Assembly: GCF_947503795.1 (NCBI RefSeq)
Contig: NZ_CANNEZ010000003.1
Location: 62,001 to 126,000, forward strand
DNA: 64,000 nt
Reading direction: 5' to 3'
Source: an uncultured Jannaschia sp.
GTDB lineage: Bacteria > Pseudomonadota > Alphaproteobacteria > Rhodobacterales > Rhodobacteraceae
This document shows, piece after piece, positions 58,348 to 64,000 of the stretch. Position numbers and translations under genes: made by a program. The notes under the pieces were generated by a model. It was not told where the DNA came from, did no database searches, and saw only the letters and a program-made list of their open reading frames with translations. Within the stretch, counting starts at the first letter, position 1, and every line of letters begins with the position of its first letter.

Positions 58348-59825
58348 ACGACCTGACCCGAATCTGTTCCCCCGACGACCGGCCGCACCGCGAATTCACC
58401 GATGCCGCCGCCGCCGTCGCCTGCCTCCGTGACCTCTACGACGAGGCGACGCGCTACCTTCGGGCGATGTTCCAGGAGGCGGTGTCCGAGGGCATGCCCG
58501 ACTGCCGCTACCGCGCCTACTACCCCGAGATCCGCGTCGTCACGACGAGCTTCGGGCGCACCGACAGCCGCCTGTCCTTCGGCCATGTCGCCGAGCCTGG
58601 GCGCTATGCGGCGACGATCACGCGGCCCGACCTCTTCGCGCATTACCTGACGCAGCAGATCGACCTGCTCATGACCTCACACGACGTCCCCGTCTCGGTC
58701 GGCTGGTCGGACACGGCGATCCCGATCCACTTCGCCGTGCTCAACGATTCTGACGTCAACGTGCCGCAGGACGGCGTGCTGCCCTTCCTGATGCGCGACG
58801 TGTTCGACGTGCCCGACCTCGGGACGACCAACGACGCCATCGTCAACGGCACCGGCTTCACCTTCGGCGACGGCGCGCGGCCGCTGGCGCCCTTCACCGC
58901 GCAGAGGGTGGATTACTCGCTGGCGCGCCTGTCGCATTACACCGCGACCGCGCCCGAGGACTTCCAGAACCACGTCCTCTTCACGAACTACCAGTTCTAT
59001 GTCGACGAGTTCCTCGCCTACGGGCGCGAGGCGCTGCGCGACCCCGCCTCGGGCTATACCGAGCTGGTCGGCCCGATGGGCCAGCGCATCACCGCGGATG
59101 ATCCCGACGCGCCGATGGTCGATCCGCCGAAGATGCCGCAGATGCCGACCTATCACCTGACGCGCGAGGGGCAGGCCGGCATCACGCTCGTGAACATCGG
59201 CGTCGGGCCGTCCAACGCGAAGACCGCGACCGACCATATCGCGGTGCTCCGCCCCCATGTCTGGCTCATGGTCGGGCATTGCGCGGGCTTGCGGAACAGC
59301 CAGTCGCTCGGCGATTTCGTGCTGGCCCATGCCTATCTGCGCGAAGATCACGTCCTCGATGACGACCTGCCGGTCTGGGTGCCGATTCCCGCGCTGGCCG
59401 AGGTACAGGTCGCGCTCGAGGACGCCGTGGCCGAGGTAACACAGCTCGAGGGCTACGACCTGAAGCGGCTGATGAGGACGGGAACGGTGGCCACGATCGA
59501 CAACCGCAACTGGGAGCTGCGCGAGCAGGCGGGTCCCGTCCAGCGACTCAGCCAGTCGCGGGCCGTCGCGCTCGACATGGAAAGTGCCACGATCGCGGCC
59601 AACGGCTTTCGTTTCCGCGTCCCCTACGGCACGCTTCTTTGCGTTTCGGACAAGCCGCTCCATGGCGAGCTGAAACTGCCGGGCATGGCGTCGGCGTTCT
59701 ACAAGACGCAGGTCAGCCGCCACCTCCTGATCGGGATTCGCGCGATGGAGGCGCTGCGCGAGATGCCGCTGGCCCGCCTGCACAGCCGAAAGCTGCGCTC
59801 CTTCGAGGAAACTGCCTTCCTTTAA
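58344..59825 (+). CDS. amn: AMP nucleosidase
   Basis: 493-residue enzyme splitting AMP into adenine and ribose 5-phosphate. The C-terminal phosphorylase-like domain contains ITLVNIGVGPSNAKTATDHIAVLRPHVWLMVGHCAGLR, and ALDMESATIAANGFRFRVPYGTLLCVSDKPLHGELK, the AMN signature. The N-terminal region (1-180) is the usual additional domain. It is joined to ade by ATGA, so the pair should convert AMP to hypoxanthine. The stop TAA lies at 59823-59825. Confidence 0.93.
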   Translation: MNDLTRICSPDDRPHREFTDAAAAVACLRDLYDEATRYLRAMFQEAVSEGMPDCRYRAYYPEIRVVTTSFGRTDSRLSFGHVAEPGRYAATITRPDLFAHYLTQQIDLLMTSHDVPVSVGWSDTAIPIHFAVLNDSDVNVPQDGVLPFLMRDVFDVPDLGTTNDAIVNGTGFTFGDGARPLAPFTAQRVDYSLARLSHYTATAPEDFQNHVLFTNYQFYVDEFLAYGREALRDPASGYTELVGPMGQRITADDPDAPMVDPPKMPQMPTYHLTREGQAGITLVNIGVGPSNAKTATDHIAVLRPHVWLMVGHCAGLRNSQSLGDFVLAHAYLREDHVLDDDLPVWVPIPALAEVQVALEDAVAEVTQLEGYDLKRLMRTGTVATIDNRNWELREQAGPVQRLSQSRAVALDMESATIAANGFRFRVPYGTLLCVSDKPLHGELKLPGMASAFYKTQVSRHLLIGIRAMEALREMPLARLHSRKLRSFEETAFL

Positions 59826-59869
59826 GGCGGAAAACCCCTGTTTTGCAGGTGATCGCCCCACACACGTTC

Positions 59870-59899
59870 TTGTGACGGGGCGCGCGGGAGGGTTATGGT
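59870..59899 (+). promoter_or_regulatory. Candidate sigma-70 promoter for the HU gene
   Basis: TTGTGA (59870-59875) and TATGGT (59894-59899) are 18 bp apart and lie 45 nt before the HU start, which is preceded by GGGAGAG. The HU gene is separated from amn by 118 nt, so its own promoter is expected. Confidence 0.4.
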
Positions 59900-59943
59900 C
59901 GCGCCACAACAACGCCCACCTGGGAAATAGGGAGAGCCTCAAG

Positions 59944-60234
59944 ATGGCAACCAAACCGATGACCAAGACGCAGCTCGTCGCTGCGCTCGCCGAAAAGATG
60001 GACACCGACAAGAAGACCGCCTCCGGTGCTCTTGACGCCATCACCGGCATCATCACCGAAGAGGTCTCGAACGGCGGCGCCGTGACGCTTCCCGGCGTGG
60101 GCAAGATCATGTGCCGCGAGCGTCCCGAGCGGATGGTCCGCAACCCCGCCACGGGCGAGCAATTCAAGAAGGACGCCGACAAGGTCGTGAAGATGACGAT
60201 CGCCAAGGCGCTCAAGGATTCCGTGAACGCCTGA
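59944..60234 (+). CDS. HU-family DNA-binding protein
   Basis: 96-residue nucleoid protein. The family pattern MTKTQLVAALAEKMDTDKKTASGALDAITGIITEEVSNG, then VTLPGVGKI, RPERMVRNPATGE (DNA-binding arm) and KKDADKVVKMTIAKALKD is intact. HU bends and organises DNA. GGGAGAG precedes ATG 59944. It is monocistronic, bracketed by a candidate promoter and a terminator. The sequence is somewhat atypical of HupA/HupB in the arm (RPERMVRNP). Confidence 0.9.
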   Translation: MATKPMTKTQLVAALAEKMDTDKKTASGALDAITGIITEEVSNGGAVTLPGVGKIMCRERPERMVRNPATGEQFKKDADKVVKMTIAKALKDSVNA

Positions 60235-60276
60235 TCCGGGCCGGGCCCTGCCGCCCGATACGACACGCATCACGAC

Positions 60277-60302
60277 GGGGTCGCCCACGGGCGGCCCCTT
60301 TT
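60277..60302 (+). terminator. Intrinsic terminator after the HU gene
   Basis: GGGGTCGCCC (60277-60286) pairs with GGGCGGCCCC (60289-60298) with one T-G pair, followed by TTTT (60299-60302). It begins 43 nt after the HU stop. Confidence 0.75.
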
Positions 60303-60360
60303 GCGTCCGAAGGCACCTCGCATCTTGTCGGGCCCGCGCGAATGCGGTCTGACGCGGGGC

Positions 60361-61230
60361 ATGGACCTTCGCGCCCTTCTCTACGGCCTCGCCTTCGCGC
60401 TGATGTGGTCCTCGGCCTTCACCTCGGCGCGGATCATCGTGGCCGAGGCCCCGCCGCTCCTCTCGCTGTCGCTGCGCTTCGCGATCTCGGGCGTCCTCGG
60501 GATCGCTCTGGCCTACCTCATGGGCCAGCGGATGCGCCTGACGGCGGCGCAATGGCGGGCGGTGGTGATCTTCGGCATCTGCCAGAACGCGCTCTATCTC
60601 GGGCTCAATTTCGTCGCGATGCAATGGATCGAGGCATCCCTCGCGGCCATCATCGCCTCGGCGCTGCCCCTGCTCGTGGCGCTGGCGAACTGGGTGATCT
60701 TCCGCGAAGGCACGCGCCTTCTGGGTGTCATGGGCCTCCTCGGCGGCACCTTCGGCGTCGTCCTCATCATGGGAACGCGCCTTCAGGGTGGCGCGGACCT
60801 CACAGGTATCGCGCTCTGCATCCTCGGGGTGGTCGCGCTGACGGTCGCGACGTTGTCGGTCCGGGGCGCCTCGGGCGGAGGCAACCTGATGATGGTGGTG
60901 GGGCTCCAGATGATCGTGGGATCGCTGGCGCTCCTGCCCGTGGGCCTCGCGCTCGAGACGTGGGACGTGACGTGGTCACCCGTCCTGATCGCCGCCTTCG
61001 CCTATACGACCCTGATCCCCGGCCTCGCGGCGACGTTCATCTGGTTCCTCCTGGTCGCGCGCATCGGGGCCACGCCCGCCGCGACCTTCCATTTCCTCAA
61101 CCCGTTCTTCGGCGTGGTCATCGCATGGGCCCTTCTGTCCGAACAGCTCGGCCCCCTCGACATCGTCGGCGTCCTGATCGTGACCTTCGGCATTCTCGCG
61201 GTGCAGCTCAGCCGCCTGCGCCGGACCTAG
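60361..61230 (+). CDS. DMT-superfamily (EamA) transporter
   Basis: 289-residue inner-membrane transporter, ten hydrophobic segments in two EamA repeats (LLYGLAFALMWSSAFTSARIIV and LTGIALCILGVVALTVATLSVRG), with PGLAATFIWFLLVARIGATPAATFHFLNPFFGVVIAWALLSEQ near the end. It exports an unknown metabolite. ATG 60361 is taken, since the frame upstream (from 60301) overlaps the terminator. Its stop shares CTAG with the convergent secreted protein gene (61227-61230). Confidence 0.85.
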   Translation: MDLRALLYGLAFALMWSSAFTSARIIVAEAPPLLSLSLRFAISGVLGIALAYLMGQRMRLTAAQWRAVVIFGICQNALYLGLNFVAMQWIEASLAAIIASALPLLVALANWVIFREGTRLLGVMGLLGGTFGVVLIMGTRLQGGADLTGIALCILGVVALTVATLSVRGASGGGNLMMVVGLQMIVGSLALLPVGLALETWDVTWSPVLIAAFAYTTLIPGLAATFIWFLLVARIGATPAATFHFLNPFFGVVIAWALLSEQLGPLDIVGVLIVTFGILAVQLSRLRRT

Positions 61231-62111
61231 CGGCAGAGCAATCCCGGCCCGTCATCCACGATCGACGCGATCCGCAGCTTCTGGGCCGGGGTCAGAGCCT
61301 CGTCGCGGACCCGGCTGAACCCCGCCCACGCCGCCTCGCCCGCCGCGTTGGCGCTCGACTTCGACCCAAGACGCGGGCGCATGTAATCCACCGCCTGACG
61401 ACAGGCCGAGTGCAGCCGCCGCTTCGTCGCCCGCGACAGGTTCGCGATCCAGGCATCGGTGTCGATTTCCACCGCGCAGCCGTCCTCGGCCGCCAGCGCC
61501 AACCCCAGCGCCGCCGATTTCGACGCCCCCGCCGCCCATTCGGTCGGAAGGCCCAACTGCAGATAGGCCAGCGCCCGATTGTGGCTGGCGAAGGCCCCGT
61601 CCGGATTGGGGATGGTCCAGAGGTGGACCATGGCGAGCCGGTCGCGCGCGACCCCGTCCGATCCGACGAATTCGGGCGCCACGAACCGCGCCGCCGCCCA
61701 GCGCAGGAGCGGGCGATCCAGCGTGACGTTGGCGGTGAACCGCGCGACGTCGTGCACGTGCCAGACATCGCGCGACCCCGCGAAGCCCTCCGGCAGCATT
61801 TCGCCGGCCGCGAGCCTGTAGTTGTAGGCCGCGCCGACCAGCACCTGCCGCCCGCCGATCTGGGCATAGAGCAGGTTGCTCGGACGTGCGGGGTCGAGCG
61901 GTTGGCCGGTGACGAGGTCCGCGCGCGTGGGCAGGAAATAGTGCTGCCCCATCAGGGCCGCGGGTCCGCCGAACCGCTTCCACCCGGCCCGACGCGCATC
62001 GGCCAGATCCGAATAGACCTGCGCCGCGGCCCGCCCCCGGTCGATCTCGGACGCCCGCACCGGCGCCGCAGCGAGGGTCAGAAGGGACAGGAGGATCAGC
62101 AGGTCACGCAT
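61227..62111 (-). CDS. Secreted protein of unknown function
   Basis: 294-residue protein with a signal peptide MRDLLILLSLLTLAAAPVRA, cut before SEIDRGRAAAQ. The mature part has no family motif I recognise; it contains HVHDVARFTANVTLDRPLLRW, LAMVHLWTIPNPDGAF and AEDGCAVEIDTDAWIANLSR, and two Cys (DGCAVEI and SACRQAV) that could bridge. Clearly coding, probably conserved in Rhodobacterales as a hypothetical. It is followed on the minus strand by the convergent DMT transporter and preceded by aroC with a 75-nt gap. Confidence 0.7.
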   Translation of the reverse strand: MRDLLILLSLLTLAAAPVRASEIDRGRAAAQVYSDLADARRAGWKRFGGPAALMGQHYFLPTRADLVTGQPLDPARPSNLLYAQIGGRQVLVGAAYNYRLAAGEMLPEGFAGSRDVWHVHDVARFTANVTLDRPLLRWAAARFVAPEFVGSDGVARDRLAMVHLWTIPNPDGAFASHNRALAYLQLGLPTEWAAGASKSAALGLALAAEDGCAVEIDTDAWIANLSRATKRRLHSACRQAVDYMRPRLGSKSSANAAGEAAWAGFSRVRDEALTPAQKLRIASIVDDGPGLLCR

Positions 62112-62186
62112 GGGACATCTCCGACGGCGATCGTGTCGCTGGATGATCGCATGCGTCTGATGTTATTCAAGAACGGCGGGCGGAAC

Positions 62187-63290
62187 TCAGCCGATCCGAC
62201 CGCCCGCATCCCCCACCTGACCGCGATGCAGAAGCAGATGGTCGAGCAGGACGCAGGCCATCATCGCCTCGGCCACGGGCACGGCCCGGATGCCGACGCA
62301 GGGGTCGTGGCGGCCCTTGGTAACGATGGTCGTGTCCTTGCCCGACTTGGTGATCGTGCGCCGTTCGGACAGGATCGACGATGTCGGCTTGACGGCAAAG
62401 CGGATGACGACGTCCTGCCCGGTGCTGATGCCACCGAGGACACCGCCCGCATGGTTCGAGCTGTAAACCGGCCCGTCCGGCCCCATCGAGATCTCGTCGG
62501 CATTGTCGCGCCCTGTCAGGCGCGCGGCCTGCATCCCCTCGCCGATCTCGACGCCCTTTACGGCGTTGATCGACATCATCGCCGCCGCGAGGTCGGTGTC
62601 GAGCTTGCCGTAGACCGGTGCGCCGAGACCCGCGGGCACGCCCCGCGCGACGCATTCGATGATCGCGCCGACCGAGTTGTGGTCGTCCTTCCGCAGCCAG
62701 TCGAGATGGTCGGCCATCTTGGCCGCGGCCACCGGATCGGGACACCAGAAATCGTTGCGCGCGATCTCGTCCCAGTCGAACCGCGCGCGGTCGATATCGA
62801 CCGGCCCCATCGCTGTCATGTAGCCGGTGACCCGAAGGTCGGGGACCAGCGCCGCCAGCGCCGCACGCGCAACGCCGCCGGCGGCGACCCGCGCCGCCGT
62901 CTCGCGCGCGCTGCTGCGGCCGCCGCCGCGGTAATCGCGGACGCCGTATTTCTGCCAGTAGGTGATGTCGGCGTGGCCCGGCCGAAATTTCTCGGCGATC
63001 TCGCCGTAATCCTTCGACCGCTGGTCGGTGTTGCGGATCATCAGCTGGATCGGCGTGCCCGTGCTGACGCCCTCGAACACCCCCGACAGGATCTCGACGG
63101 CATCCGCTTCCTTGCGCTGCGTGGTGTGCTTCGACTGGCCGGGCTTGCGCGCGTCCATCCACACCTGGAGGTCCTCGGCCCGCACGGCCACGCCCGGCGG
63201 GCAGCCATCGACCGTCGCACCGAGAGCCGGGCCGTGGCTCTCGCCCCAGGTCGTGACGCGGAACAGGTGGCCGAAGGTGTTCAGGGACAT
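62187..63290 (-). CDS. aroC: Chorismate synthase
   Basis: 367-residue flavin-dependent enzyme making chorismate from EPSP. Signature regions: [26 protein letters not shown] at the N-terminus, [43 protein letters not shown], and the C-terminal [16 protein letters not shown] and [30 protein letters not shown]. The start ATG 63288-63290 is clear. Essential for aromatic amino acid synthesis. Confidence 0.96.
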   Translation of the reverse strand: MSLNTFGHLFRVTTWGESHGPALGATVDGCPPGVAVRAEDLQVWMDARKPGQSKHTTQRKEADAVEILSGVFEGVSTGTPIQLMIRNTDQRSKDYGEIAEKFRPGHADITYWQKYGVRDYRGGGRSSARETAARVAAGGVARAALAALVPDLRVTGYMTAMGPVDIDRARFDWDEIARNDFWCPDPVAAAKMADHLDWLRKDDHNSVGAIIECVARGVPAGLGAPVYGKLDTDLAAAMMSINAVKGVEIGEGMQAARLTGRDNADEISMGPDGPVYSSNHAGGVLGGISTGQDVVIRFAVKPTSSILSERRTITKSGKDTTIVTKGRHDPCVGIRAVPVAEAMMACVLLDHLLLHRGQVGDAGGRIG

Positions 63291-63382
63291 GGGCGCTCTC
63301 CTCGGGTCGGGGGTCTAGCCAGCGGGCCCCGACCGGGCAAGGCGAGACTGTGCGGATGACGCGCGCCGAAGCCGTCGGGGGC

Positions 63383-63400
63383 CCGGGGGGCGTCCCCCGG
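63383..63400 (-). terminator. Hairpin after the NYN-domain gene
   Basis: CCGGGGG (63383-63389) and CCCCCGG (63394-63400) pair around a 4-nt loop, starting 9 nt after the stop of the NYN gene. GC-rich hairpins of this type are frequent at 3' ends in Rhodobacterales. No T-run is present. Confidence 0.45.
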
Positions 63401-63408
63401 CCTTGCCG

Positions 63409-64000
63409 TCAATCGACGCGACGGACCATGAGCTGCGTACCCTCCTTGCGCGTCTCCAGCCGCTTGATTTCGCCCACGAGGTCCGAGAGCTTCCGCTTGC
63501 CGTAGGTCCGCGTATCGAAATCCGGGACCGCCGCGACGATCTGCGATCCGATCGCGCCCAGCGCGTACCAGTCGTCGTCCTGATCCATCCGCTCCATCGC
63601 CTTGAGGATCAGCGGCAGCGCGTCCTGCGCCTTGCGCTTCGACGGCTTGCTCGCGCCATCCTGCTCGGGGGCGTCGTCGACGAGGTTCTCGATCAGGATG
63701 AAGCGGTTGCAGACGTTGCGCAGGCTCTCGGGCGCCTTGCCCTCGCCGATGCCGATCACGTCGAGCCCCTCTTCGCGAATGCGGGAGGCGAGACGGGTGA
63801 AGTCGCTGTCCGACGACACCAGGACGAACCCGTCGAACCGGCCGCCATGCAGGATGTCCATCGCGTCGATCACCAGCCCGATATCCGAGGCGTTCTTGCC
63901 CTTGGTGTTCGCCGTCTCCTGATGCGCGACGAGGCCCAGCTCCAGCACCTTGTCGGACCAGCCGCGCAACTGGCCGCTCGACCAGTCGCCGTAGACCCGC
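63409..64000 (-). CDS. NYN-domain protein (LabA-like) with C-terminal LOTUS-like region, partial
   Basis: The gene continues beyond the window; about 197 codons are present. The PIN-like NYN nuclease domain is visible from the edge: RVYGDWSSGQLRGW, then NTKGKNASDIGLVIDAMDIL, FVLVSSDSDFTRLASRIREEGLDVIGIGEGKAPESLRNVCNRFI, containing conserved acidic residues (SSDSDF). The C-terminal 75 residues (DALPLILKAMERMDQDDDWYALGAIGSQIVAAVPDFDTRTYGKRKLSDLV) match an OST-HTH/LOTUS RNA-binding domain. Such proteins act in RNA decay or regulation; exact target unknown. The upstream start is missing. Confidence 0.85.
   Translation of the reverse strand, partial: RVYGDWSSGQLRGWSDKVLELGLVAHQETANTKGKNASDIGLVIDAMDILHGGRFDGFVLVSSDSDFTRLASRIREEGLDVIGIGEGKAPESLRNVCNRFILIENLVDDAPEQDGASKPSKRKAQDALPLILKAMERMDQDDDWYALGAIGSQIVAAVPDFDTRTYGKRKLSDLVGEIKRLETRKEGTQLMVRRVD

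Noticed and set aside
60111-63359. 1082-codon plus-strand open frame across the DMT gene, the secreted protein gene and aroC
   Set aside because: Runs opposite or out of frame to well-supported genes; Arg/Pro/Gly-rich with no domain.

Overview
The window reads as a chromosomal segment of an alphaproteobacterium, most likely a Rhodobacterales (roseobacter-type) organism. Supporting evidence is the very high G+C with strong third-position G/C bias, the paralogous ABC uptake systems, the alphaproteobacterial PaaR plus PaaX control of a phenylacetate cluster, and protein families typical of that group. Genes are densely packed. Neighbours in operons are usually joined by 4-nt ATGA or GTGA overlaps, and convergent neighbours often share stop codons. 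This is inference from gene content; no 16S gene is present.

Layout. 1-377: 3' end of putA. 641-6004 (minus): branched-chain amino acid ABC system livFGMH, a LysE-type exporter, the periplasmic binding protein, and a stand-alone Lrp/AsnC ligand-sensing domain. 6063-8353 (minus): manC and an SMP-30 lactonase-like gene. 8460-14028 (minus): dipeptide/oligopeptide ABC operon. 14126-15319: YcaQ-type DNA glycosylase. 15456-16289: an AT-rich methyltransferase that looks imported. 16461-18820 (minus): a second peptide-binding protein and a cytochrome b561-like membrane protein. 19041-23382 (minus): sugar ABC operon, with a divergent LacI regulator (23508-24527) and a perfect operator palindrome between them.

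24630-35097 is a phenylacetate degradation cluster: paaJ, paaA, a DUF3291 gene, paaBCDE on the plus strand; paaR, paaK, paaI on the minus strand; then paaZ and paaX on the plus strand. PaaK activates phenylacetate to its CoA ester, PaaABCDE epoxidises the ring, PaaZ opens and oxidises it, and PaaJ performs thiolysis; PaaI is a salvage thioesterase. The DUF3291 gene sits translationally coupled inside the epoxidase operon and is the best candidate for an undescribed component. 35079-37648 holds idonate/gluconate-type dehydrogenases and a fumarylacetoacetase-fold hydrolase.

37727-47908 is a surface polysaccharide locus: a two-domain glycosyltransferase, kpsM, kpsE, kpsT, a sulfotransferase, a 935-residue RTX protein and a family 2 glycosyltransferase. 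The RTX array shows an unusually regular higher-order spacing of Trp-containing repeats. Then come a 481-nt gene-poor gap, tRNA-Pro(CGG), a DMT transporter, leuB, a secreted nuclease/phosphatase-fold protein, a membrane protein, leuD, a DUF4198 protein divergent from a HupE-type permease, topoisomerase IB, an adenine deaminase-AMP nucleosidase pair, HU, another DMT transporter, a secreted protein of unknown function, aroC, and the partial gene of a NYN-domain protein.
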